A stretch of 64,000 nucleotides of DNA from Acidimicrobiales bacterium (GTDB taxonomy: Bacteria; Actinomycetota; Acidimicrobiia; Acidimicrobiales; JAVJTC01). Shown here piece by piece: positions 1-7,011 of the stretch. Below the pieces are notes generated by a model, which worked only from the letters and a program-made list of their open reading frames with translations, was not told the DNA's origin and searched no databases. Location: contig JAVJTC010000017.1 in the NCBI GenBank assembly GCA_040219085.1, positions 86,149 to 150,148 on the forward strand. The letters are read 5' to 3'. Made by a program: the position numbers and the translations under genes. How positions within the stretch are numbered: position 1 is the first letter of the stretch; each line of letters opens with the position of its first letter.

Positions 1-548
1 CGGAAGAGGGTGGCCACCCGGTCCGCCACCTGCGGTTCGTCTGCGCCGATGACGATGCGATCCGGTTCGAGGAAGTCCCGCACGGCGAGTCCCTCGCGCA
101 GGAACTCCGGCGTGGACACGACGTGCACGTCGGTACGGCCGAGGTTCTCACGCACCCGTCGTCCCGTCCCGACCGGGACCGTGGACTTGATCATCACGAC
201 GGTGCCCGGCCTCAGGGCGGGGCCGATCTCGGCGGTGACCGCGTCGAGGGCGGAGAGGTCCGCCGCGCCGCTGTCGGACATGGGCGTCGAGACGCACAGG
301 CAGACGAAGTCGGCATCGGTGACCGCACCGGCGGAGCCGACCACGAAGCGGAGCCTCTGAGCTGCTAGCCCTTCGCGTACGAGGTGATCGAGGCGATCCT
401 CGCGGATGTGGATGTCACCGCGGCTGAGACGGGCCACCCTCTCCGCATCGATGTCCGCACACACGACGTCGTGACCCAGGTGGGCGAAACAGGCGCCGGA
501 CGTCAGTCCGACGTAGCCGGCGCCGATGACGGCGATCTTCTCTCCCAT
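1..548 (-). CDS. ugd: UDP-glucose/GDP-mannose-type dehydrogenase, 5' part
   Basis: N-terminal part (about 182 codons) of a nucleotide-sugar dehydrogenase; the rest lies before the window. Family role is NAD-dependent oxidation of a UDP-sugar to the uronate for envelope polysaccharide. The translation opens with MGEKIAVIGAGYVGL, a Rossmann GxGxxG motif, then VVCADID, VCLCVSTPMSD and VMIKSTVPVGTG, all typical of the family's NAD domain. The start is the ATG at 548, with a TAGGGT hexamer 7 nt upstream and no ribosome site, so the message is probably leaderless. UDP-glucose is the most likely substrate, but GDP-mannose or UDP-GlcNAc relatives cannot be excluded from this domain alone. Confidence 0.88.
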   Translation of the reverse strand, partial: MGEKIAVIGAGYVGLTSGACFAHLGHDVVCADIDAERVARLSRGDIHIREDRLDHLVREGLAAQRLRFVVGSAGAVTDADFVCLCVSTPMSDSGAADLSALDAVTAEIGPALRPGTVVMIKSTVPVGTGRRVRENLGRTDVHVVSTPEFLREGLAVRDFLEPDRIVIGADEPQVADRVATLF

Positions 549-555
549 CCGGGTG

Positions 556-561
556 ACCCTA
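556..561 (-). promoter_or_regulatory. -10 hexamer for ugd (leaderless)
   Basis: TAGGGT on the minus strand, separated by 7 nt from the ATG at 548, which would place the transcript start at or beside the start codon. Confidence 0.45.
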
Positions 562-676
562 GACGCCTTGGCTGGACGTGCCACGCCTGCGCATCTGCGC
601 GCTACGAGACCGTTGTACAGCGCTTCACCGGTTGAGCGATGATGGTCACGCTCATCAACAATCGACAGGGGGCCCG

Positions 677-2815
677 ATGACGGCAACGGAGTGGAGCGAC
701 CCGGGCGCCGATGGCGCGCCCGGCACCGTGGACACGGCCGGCGACGGTGAGGCTGACCCGGTCGAGCACCGCTCCTTTTGTCGATTCTGCCCCGCGGTCT
801 GCGGCGTCATCGTGACCACGCGCGCAGACCGGGTCGAGAAGGTCCGCGCCGACCCGGATCACCCCGTTTCGCGGGGATACACATGCCCCAAGGGCCGTGC
901 GCTCGGGACCTGGCACCACCACCCCCGCCGGCTCGACAGCCCCGAGATCGGCCGCGGAGAGGACAGAAGGGCCGCAGACTGGGACGAGTGTCTCGGCGAC
1001 CTCGCTGCGCGTCTGCGTTCGGTCATCGCCGAACACGGCCCGTCCGCGGTCGGCGTCTACCAGGGCACCGGAGCGGCCTTCGACGGCCTCGGTCGACGCA
1101 TCGGCGACCGCTTCCTGCGGGCGATCGGCTCGCCGCAGCGGTACTCCTCGGTGACCATCGACACGCCGGCGTGGCCGCTGGTCGCCGACAGGATGGGCGG
1201 CTTCAGGGGACTCGTCCCGGCCCTCGACCACGATCAGGCCGGACTCACGATCGCAATCGGAACGAATCCGGTTGTCAGCCACGGCCACACGACGGGCATC
1301 TCGGACCCCGTCGTGCGACTCCGGGCGCTCGCGACCGATCCCCGGGAACTGTGGGTCATCGACCCGAGGCGGACCGAGACGGCGCGCCTGGCCACCCGTC
1401 ATCTCCAGATCCGCCCCGGCACCGACCACGTACTTTTTGCCTGGCTCGTACGCGAACTGCTCGGACCCGACGGTGGTGTCGACATCGAATACTGCGAGAA
1501 CCACACGACCGGGATCGAGGAACTCGCGAACTCCGTCGCGCGATACGACCTCGACCTGACCACCGCGCTCACCGGCCTCGACCGCGACGCGCTGACCGAC
1601 CTCCTCGCCGCGATCCGTCGCCATGGGCGCTGCGCCGTGCTGACCGGCACGGGGACGACGATGACAGCGACGGCGAACGCGGCAATGTGGCTGATCTGGG
1701 CACTCCAGGCCATCACCGGTTCGTGGGAGCGGCCCGGCGGGATGTGGTTCCAGCCGGGCGCCCTGAAGTCCTTCGATCAACGCGACATCCCGGCCACACC
1801 CGACGATGTCCCCCCCGTCCCCGGACCGGCCAGCCGACCCGACGTACCCGGGCACTTCGACGAGTACCCGTCGGGGGCGATGCTCGACGAGATCGCCAGC
1901 GGAAACCTGCGGGCGCTACTGGTGCTGGGAGGCAACCCGCTGACTGCGTTCCCAGACACCCCGGAGCTCGCGAAGGCGATGGGCGACCTCGAGGTACTTG
2001 CGGTCGCGGACGTCGTGGAGACCGAGACGACGGCTCTCGCCACGCACGTCCTGCCGGTCGCCGGGCAACTCGAACGGGCCGATGTCCCCGACTTCGTGGA
2101 CCAGTGGTCACCGGTCGTCGCCTCCCAGTACACCGCCGCGGTCGTTCCGCCCGGTGCCGACCGACGGCCGATGTGGTGGGCGTTCGCCCGACTGGGCGAG
2201 TTGATGGACGTGAAGGCGCTTCCCGGCGACCTCACGTCGGAGACGGCCAGCGACGACGCCCTCCTCGACCACTACTGCGGCCACGGACGGTTCGACATGG
2301 AATCGCTGCGGGCCGCCCAGACGGCGGTGGTCGCCGAGGGCCCCGTTCACGGCTGGGTACGCGAGCGGGTCCTACCGGGTGGGCGCTGGCGTCTGGCCCC
2401 TCAGATCCTCGTGGACGATCTCGAACGGGTCGCGGCCGCCGAGGAGTTCGACCACCCGCGCCTCGAGCTCGTACCGCGGCGTCTCATGAAGGTCCTGAAC
2501 TCCCAGCTCCGCTTCGCCCGCGCCGCGGGCGCTCCCGAGGACCCGTTCGTACTCGTGAACCCGCTCGACGCCGAGCGTGCCGGCGTGACCGACGGCCAGA
2601 GCGTCGTCGTCGCGACCGAGCACGGCTCCACTACCGGCGTCGCCAAGGTGAGCGAGGAGATCCGGGCGGGGGCGGTGTCGGTCCCCCACGGCTGGTCCGA
2701 ACCGGGGGTCGGTCACCTCACCACCGGGCGCGGTGACACCGACCCGGTGACGGGGATGGTGCGTCAGGGTGGGCTGGCGGTCACGCTGCGGCCTCTCGAC
2801 CCTGTCGGCGGCTGA
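677..2815 (+). CDS. Molybdopterin-dependent oxidoreductase with N-terminal [4Fe-4S] site
   Basis: 712-aa member of the bis-MGD (DMSO reductase) superfamily. Four cysteines (C35, C38, C42, C70; Cx2Cx3Cx27C) bind a [4Fe-4S] cluster and are followed by PKGR. The central part has the family's IGTNPVVSHGH and LVLGGNPLTAFPD segments; the C-terminal part (about 600-700) is the dinucleotide-binding domain (VNPLDAERAGVTDGQSVVV). ATG 677 is preferred over an upstream in-frame start at 578 because a G-rich ribosome site (666-672) precedes it. No twin-Arg signal is visible, so it is probably cytoplasmic. Formate-dehydrogenase-like or assimilatory reductase roles are both possible; no partner subunit is adjacent and I cannot assign a substrate. 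Confidence 0.88.
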   Translation: MTATEWSDPGADGAPGTVDTAGDGEADPVEHRSFCRFCPAVCGVIVTTRADRVEKVRADPDHPVSRGYTCPKGRALGTWHHHPRRLDSPEIGRGEDRRAADWDECLGDLAARLRSVIAEHGPSAVGVYQGTGAAFDGLGRRIGDRFLRAIGSPQRYSSVTIDTPAWPLVADRMGGFRGLVPALDHDQAGLTIAIGTNPVVSHGHTTGISDPVVRLRALATDPRELWVIDPRRTETARLATRHLQIRPGTDHVLFAWLVRELLGPDGGVDIEYCENHTTGIEELANSVARYDLDLTTALTGLDRDALTDLLAAIRRHGRCAVLTGTGTTMTATANAAMWLIWALQAITGSWERPGGMWFQPGALKSFDQRDIPATPDDVPPVPGPASRPDVPGHFDEYPSGAMLDEIASGNLRALLVLGGNPLTAFPDTPELAKAMGDLEVLAVADVVETETTALATHVLPVAGQLERADVPDFVDQWSPVVASQYTAAVVPPGADRRPMWWAFARLGELMDVKALPGDLTSETASDDALLDHYCGHGRFDMESLRAAQTAVVAEGPVHGWVRERVLPGGRWRLAPQILVDDLERVAAAEEFDHPRLELVPRRLMKVLNSQLRFARAAGAPEDPFVLVNPLDAERAGVTDGQSVVVATEHGSTTGVAKVSEEIRAGAVSVPHGWSEPGVGHLTTGRGDTDPVTGMVRQGGLAVTLRPLDPVGG

Positions 2816-2842
2816 CACTCCACCGCGGGCGGTCGGGGGGGG

Positions 2843-3622
2843 TCAGCTGCCTCCCGCGAGCGTCATCGCGGCGAACACGGCGCCCTGAGGGTCAGCGATG
2901 AACGCCCAGCGGCCCGGGGGGCCGTCCATCGGGTCCATCACGATCGCCCCGCCGAGCTCCGTCGCCGCCACGACCGCGTCGTCGACCGCGTCGTGGCCGA
3001 AATAGACGGCCCAGTAGGGCGGAATACCCTCGGCAGGCAGCGCCATGGCGCCCGCGACACCTGCCCCGTCGACCTTCATCTCCGTGTAGACCATGTGCCC
3101 CATGTCGTGGGCGGCGGGCTCCCAGCCGAAGACGGTGGTGTAGAAACCCGTGGCTGCGTCCACGTCCGATGTCTGGAGTTCGTTCCACGTGAGTGCGCCG
3201 TGTTCGTTGACGAGGCCGGCGCCCACGTGTTCGTTCTTCTCCCACAGGGCGATGACCGCGCCGGTCGGATCCGCGATGGCTGCCATCCGCCCGGCGTCCA
3301 TCACCGTCATCGCCGGCATCGTCACGGAACCCCCGGCGGCGACAACCGTCTCGAGCGTGGCATCGACGTCGGCCACCGAGACGTAGCTCGTCCACAGCGA
3401 GGGAAGCCCGGCGGCGGCCATCTCGGGGGGCTGGGGCATCATCCCGGAGACGGGGACGCCATTGCGCAGGCACATGGTGTAGGCGGGACCCCGGTCCGTC
3501 GGCTCGTCGTGGAAGTCCCAGCCGAAGAGACCGCCGTAGAAGGCCTTCGCACCCGCCACGTCGGTGGTGGCCAGATCCACCCAGTTCGGGGTGCCAGGGG
3601 CGTACTCGGTGCGCTCGGCCAT
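2843..3622 (-). CDS. VOC-family protein, two glyoxalase-like domains
   Basis: 259-aa protein with two tandem vicinal-oxygen-chelate modules: residues about 5-120 (GTPNWVDLATTDVAGAKAFYGGLFGW) and about 130-255 (ALTWNELQTSDVDAATGFYTTVFGW). It resembles actinobacterial CFP30B-type hydroxylase/glyoxalase-like proteins. The start at 3622 is chosen because GAGGAG lies 8 nt before it; another ATG six nt upstream (3628) sits too close to that site. It diverges from an HxlR regulator, and its own promoter is overlain by a palindrome, so it is the probable target of that regulator. Substrate unknown; metal dependence cannot be judged. Confidence 0.85.
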   Translation of the reverse strand: MAERTEYAPGTPNWVDLATTDVAGAKAFYGGLFGWDFHDEPTDRGPAYTMCLRNGVPVSGMMPQPPEMAAAGLPSLWTSYVSVADVDATLETVVAAGGSVTMPAMTVMDAGRMAAIADPTGAVIALWEKNEHVGAGLVNEHGALTWNELQTSDVDAATGFYTTVFGWEPAAHDMGHMVYTEMKVDGAGVAGAMALPAEGIPPYWAVYFGHDAVDDAVVAATELGGAIVMDPMDGPPGRWAFIADPQGAVFAAMTLAGGS

Positions 3623-3702
3623 CGGCATTTCTCCTCGTCACTCGAAAGCACTGTCTGCGTCGTCGGTCAGCGTCCGCCGATTCCCGGTGACGCCACCCCC
3701 CG

Positions 3703-3730
3703 ACACTAGTTGCTTTTTTCAACTAGTCAA
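3703..3730 (-). promoter_or_regulatory. Promoter of the VOC gene
   Basis: On the minus strand, TTGACT (3730-3725) and TAGTGT (3708-3703) are separated by 16 nt, a near-consensus sigma-A-type promoter. The implied transcript has a leader of roughly 70 nt. Confidence 0.55.
3705..3727. promoter_or_regulatory. Palindromic operator, likely for the HxlR regulator
   Basis: Perfect 8-bp inverted repeat ACTAGTTG (3705-3712) and CAACTAGT (3720-3727) around a T-rich 7-nt spacer, in an AT-rich island within GC-rich DNA. It covers the spacer and parts of the -35 and -10 of the VOC promoter, the right place for a repressor. HxlR-type winged-helix dimers are known to bind such repeats; the pairing here is inferred. 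Confidence 0.6.
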
Positions 3731-3764
3731 TGGGGGATTGTCTAGCTTATGAATGAACTTCTTC

Positions 3765-3770
3765 TAACCT
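3765..3770 (+). promoter_or_regulatory. -10 hexamer for the HxlR gene (leaderless)
   Basis: TAACCT followed by 6 nt and the GTG at 3777. Confidence 0.45.
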
Positions 3771-3776
3771 GGGCAT

Positions 3777-4535
3777 GTGGCCAGGCGCACCTACGGGCAG
3801 TTCTGTCCGATCGGATACTCCCTCGACCTGCTCGGCGAACGCTGGACGCTGCTGATCGTCAGGGAACTGGCGTCGGGACCACGCCGATTCACCGACCTGC
3901 GGACCAACCTCGCGGGCGTCGCCCCCAACTTGTTGACGGATCGGCTACGAGCCCTCGAGGCCGCCGGCATCGTCACCACCCGCGAACTCCCCCCACCCGC
4001 GGCCCGCACCGTCTACACGCTCACGGAGCACGGCTCGACCCTGCGCCCCGCGCTGTACGAACTGGCGCGTTGGGGTCTGGGCCTTCTCGGTGCGCCCGGG
4101 GCCGACGAACACTTCCCGACGGACATGGTCCCCGACGCGCTGCGCGCGATGGTCCGCACCGAGGAAGTCCCCGACTACGGGGTGGTCATAGCCTTCGACC
4201 TGGACGAGGGGGCCCACGCGATGACCGTTACGCCGCGCGCCCCGCGCGGTGAGAGGTGCCCCACGTCGGAGCGGATCGCCGTCGAGTCGGTCGACATCGA
4301 CAGCCCGGGCCGCGGCGCCACCGAGGCCACGGACACCGGCACCGACGACCCCACGCTCACTGTCACGGCCTCCCTGACGGCACTGCTGTGGCTCAGGACG
4401 GGAGCAATGGCGCCGGCCGAGTTGCGCTCCCAGGGCTTGATCACCCTCCGCGGTGGCCCATCGGCCGTACGGGACTTCGCACACATGTGGGGCGTGGACC
4501 CCGCCGATCTCGCGACCACACCTCAGATGCTGTAG
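3777..4535 (+). CDS. HxlR-family transcriptional regulator with C-terminal extension
   Basis: 252-aa regulator. Residues about 8-95 form an HxlR/MarR-like winged helix (FCPIGYSLDLLGERWTLLIVREL, then RFTDLRTNLAGVAPNLLTDRLRALEAAGIV). HxlR proteins are usually about 110-150 aa; the extra 140 residues resemble the SCP2-like effector domain of some actinobacterial members. GTG 3777 is the only sensible start. Family members often respond to reactive aldehydes, quinones or oxidants. The divergent VOC gene and the palindrome between them suggest local repression. Its 3' end overlaps the convergent SDR gene by 13 nt. Confidence 0.87.
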   Translation: MARRTYGQFCPIGYSLDLLGERWTLLIVRELASGPRRFTDLRTNLAGVAPNLLTDRLRALEAAGIVTTRELPPPAARTVYTLTEHGSTLRPALYELARWGLGLLGAPGADEHFPTDMVPDALRAMVRTEEVPDYGVVIAFDLDEGAHAMTVTPRAPRGERCPTSERIAVESVDIDSPGRGATEATDTGTDDPTLTVTASLTALLWLRTGAMAPAELRSQGLITLRGGPSAVRDFAHMWGVDPADLATTPQML

Positions 4536-5287
4536 CCGCCGTCCACGTCGATCTTCTGGCCGGTGATGTACCCGGACCGGTCCGACACCAGAAAGGCCAC
4601 CGCCTCGGCGATGTCGGTCGCAGCGCCGAGGCGACGCAGCGCGATGGTGGCCACGGTCGCCTCGAGGATGGACTCGTCGATGTCGCCCTGGGCCCGCAAC
4701 TCGCGCACCATGCCGTGTTCGAGGATGCCCGGCCCCACGCAGTTGGCCCGGACGCCGAAGCGCCCCTCCTCGGAGGCGAGCGCCTGGACGATCGCCTCGA
4801 CCGCACCCTTCGGCGCCGACGACAGGACGTCACGCTTGACGAACCGGTCGGTCGCGACCGTCGTCACCGCGACGATCGCCCCCTGGGCCTCGCGCAGCGG
4901 GACCAGGGCGGGATGGACGAGGTTGTAGAACGCGAGGACGTCGTTGCGACACTGCTCCCACATGTCGGCCGGCTCGATGGTCGACACGTAGCGCTGCGCG
5001 ACGTGGGGACCGGCCGCATAGACGAGTGAGTGCAGACCTTCCCCGGCGGCCTCGCGGACGACTTCGGCGACGGCCGCCGTCTCCGCCAGGTCCACCTGCA
5101 TCGGACGGACCCGACGACCGATCTGTTCGATCTCGCGAGCGAGCGAAGCCGCGGCATCGGCGTTGGAGCGGTACGTGAACACGACGTCGGCGCCTTCGCG
5201 AGCCAGGGTCCGACAGACCTCCATGCCGATGCCACCCGTCCCGCCGGCGACGAACGCGACCCCGTCGCGACCTGACAGATCCCCCAT
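4523..5287 (-). CDS. SDR-family oxidoreductase lacking the catalytic Tyr
   Basis: 254-aa short-chain dehydrogenase/reductase. The cofactor loop is AGGTGGIG (residues 14-21) and the C-terminus GYITGQKIDVDGGYSI is typical of FabG/enoyl-reductase-like SDRs. The active-site segment reads SSAPKGAVE: Lys160 is present, but the residue four before it, normally Tyr, is Ser156, and the usual Ser is Thr143. It may therefore be an atypical reductase or a non-catalytic paralogue. The start has a good AGGAGG site. It diverges from the Rieske/glutamate-synthase gene with about 100 nt between, so the two may be co-controlled. Confidence 0.85.
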   Translation of the reverse strand: MGDLSGRDGVAFVAGGTGGIGMEVCRTLAREGADVVFTYRSNADAAASLAREIEQIGRRVRPMQVDLAETAAVAEVVREAAGEGLHSLVYAAGPHVAQRYVSTIEPADMWEQCRNDVLAFYNLVHPALVPLREAQGAIVAVTTVATDRFVKRDVLSSAPKGAVEAIVQALASEEGRFGVRANCVGPGILEHGMVRELRAQGDIDESILEATVATIALRRLGAATDIAEAVAFLVSDRSGYITGQKIDVDGGYSI

Positions 5288-5357
5288 GCTGTGACCTCCT
5301 CGACGATCGGCGACACGGTACCGGCCTCCCGGGCCGTCGTAGGAAACGCCGGGCGAC

Positions 5358-5363
5358 TAGCTT
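5358..5363 (+). promoter_or_regulatory. -10 hexamer for mini-ORF and Rieske/GltS operon
   Basis: TAGCTT, 5 nt before the ATG at 5369; spacing slightly short but compatible with a start at that ATG. Confidence 0.35.
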
Positions 5364-5368
5364 CGCCG

Positions 5369-5413
5369 ATGCCAGTCCGCCGACCCCTGAGACGGTGCCC
5401 GTGCAACCCGTGA
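5369..5413 (+). CDS. 14-aa Cys-containing leader mini-ORF
   Basis: ATG-initiated frame encoding MPVRRPLRRCPCNP, ending in TGA at 5411-5413. That TGA overlaps an in-frame GTG (5410) of the downstream Rieske/GltS gene as GTGA, so translation could be coupled. It contains two Cys codons near its end. Leaderless Cys-bearing leader peptides are known regulators in mycobacteria; assignment here is inference from position only. It may be chance. Confidence 0.3.
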   Translation: MPVRRPLRRCPCNP

Positions 5414-7011
5414 AAGTCAGCACCTGGAGCGAGGTGCCCGATCGCGAACCCGTGGGCGCGCTCGTTGCGAACGTCGACCTCGTGATCGTCCGTCACGACG
5501 ACGAGCCATCGGTCCTGTATGGGCGGTGCCTGCACCGTGGGGCGTTGATGAGCGACGGCCACGTCGACGGCGACGATCTCATCTGTGGCCTCCACGGCTG
5601 GGACTACCGCTACCTGACCGGGGTGTCGAGCTACGACCCGAGCGAACGTCTGCACCCGTTCACGGCGTGGGTGGACGGCGACGATCTCTTCGTGGATGCC
5701 GACGAGATCGAACAGTGGGCCGTCGACAATCCCCAACCCTTCGACCGCGACGCCTATCAGGGTGCCTACCAGGACCCGCACGGCACGCCCGACGAACCCC
5801 ACGTCGGCCTGATCCGCACGCTCGCCGACGAGGGACTGCGCTATCTCGGCCACCATGGACCGGTGGCCGCCATGGGCGTCCCGAGGGACCAGTTGCCGAC
5901 GTGGGACGACATCCAGGTCGTGACGGCGCAGTTGGCACGCAAGCCGATGCTCGACGAGGACGAAGTCGGCACGGCAGTCGTGGTGGGACCGAACGCGCGA
6001 CGACCGCTGCACCTCGACATCCCCCTGTTCGTCTCGGACATGAGTTTCGGCGCGCTCTCGGCTGAGGCGAAGACCGCTCTGTCGATGGGAGCCGAGGCCG
6101 CCGGGACCGCGATCTGCTCAGGTGAGGGGGGAATGCTCCCCGCGGAGCAGGAGGCGAACGGGCGTTACCTGTACGAGTTCGCGTCGGGGAAGTTCGGCTG
6201 GGACCTCGCCAACGTCGAGAAGGTCCAGGGGTTCCACTTCAAACTCGGACAGGGCGCCAAGACCGGGACGGGCGGCCACCTGCCCGGTTCGAAGGTGAAG
6301 GGGAAGATCGCCGAGGTGCGCGGGCTGGAGGAGGGAACCGACGCCATCTCGCCGTCGACGTTCGTGGACTTCCACAACGAGGACGACTTCCGTGACTTCG
6401 CCGACGAGGTCCGTGCCGCTTCGGGAGGCATCCCGATCGGCGCCAAGCTGTCGGCCCAACACATCGAAGACGACATCGACGCCGCGTTGCGGGTGGGGGT
6501 CGACTACATCATCCTCGACGGCCGCGGCGGCGGAACGGGCGCCGCACCGGTGATCTTCCGCGACAACATCTCCGTGCCGACGATCCCTGCTCTCGCCCGG
6601 GCCCGTCGTCACCTCGACGCCCGCGGCCGACGTGACGTCACCCTCGTCATCACCGGCGGGCTCCGCAAGCCGGCCGACTTCGTGAAGGCCATGGCCCTCG
6701 GCGCGGATGCCATCGCCGTGTCCAACGCGGCGATGCAGGCCATCGGCTGTCTGGGCATGCGTGCCTGCCACACCGACAACTGCCCGGTCGGTATCGCCAC
6801 CCAGAAGCCCCACCTGCGGGCGCGCCTTCCGGTCGACGACGCCGCGGCGCGGCTCACCCGCTTCTTCGAGGCCTCGGTGGAGATGATGACCGTGCTCGCC
6901 CGGGCCTGCGGACACGACCACCTGTCAAAGCTGTGCGCCGACGACCTGACCACGTTCGACCGGGAGATGGCCCACCTGACCGGTATCCGCTACGGAGGCG
7001 TACGACTGTGA
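5395..7011 (+). CDS. Rieske domain fused to glutamate-synthase-like FMN domain
   Basis: 538-aa fusion. Residues about 5-100 are a Rieske [2Fe-2S] domain with CxH and CxxH ligands C45/H47 and C64/H67. Residues about 180-530 match the FMN-binding central domain of glutamate synthase (DMSFGALSAEAKTALSMGA, GGRGGGTGAAP, GGLRKPADFVKAMALGADA) and end with the [3Fe-4S] cysteines C452, C458 and C463 (CLGMRACHTDNCPVG). No glutaminase domain is present and no GltD-type subunit is adjacent, so electrons may enter through the Rieske cluster. In-frame GTGs exist at 5395, 5401 and 5410; the last overlaps the mini-ORF stop. The 3' end overlaps the next gene by GTGA. True glutamate synthase activity is doubtful. 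Confidence 0.87.
   Translation: MPVQPVKVSTWSEVPDREPVGALVANVDLVIVRHDDEPSVLYGRCLHRGALMSDGHVDGDDLICGLHGWDYRYLTGVSSYDPSERLHPFTAWVDGDDLFVDADEIEQWAVDNPQPFDRDAYQGAYQDPHGTPDEPHVGLIRTLADEGLRYLGHHGPVAAMGVPRDQLPTWDDIQVVTAQLARKPMLDEDEVGTAVVVGPNARRPLHLDIPLFVSDMSFGALSAEAKTALSMGAEAAGTAICSGEGGMLPAEQEANGRYLYEFASGKFGWDLANVEKVQGFHFKLGQGAKTGTGGHLPGSKVKGKIAEVRGLEEGTDAISPSTFVDFHNEDDFRDFADEVRAASGGIPIGAKLSAQHIEDDIDAALRVGVDYIILDGRGGGTGAAPVIFRDNISVPTIPALARARRHLDARGRRDVTLVITGGLRKPADFVKAMALGADAIAVSNAAMQAIGCLGMRACHTDNCPVGIATQKPHLRARLPVDDAAARLTRFFEASVEMMTVLARACGHDHLSKLCADDLTTFDREMAHLTGIRYGGVRL

Noticed and set aside
778..2736. 652-aa rightward open frame inside the molybdopterin oxidoreductase gene
   Set aside because: Arg/Gly-rich shadow of the real frame; no motif, typical of high-GC antisense and offset frames.
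2843..3628. VOC gene start at 3628
   Set aside because: GAGGAG would be only 2 nt from that ATG; 3622 has normal spacing.
4523..5287. SDR as a FabI-type enoyl reductase, explaining the missing Tyr
   Set aside because: FabI uses Tyr-x6-Lys, and no Tyr lies seven residues before Lys160 (it is Asp153).
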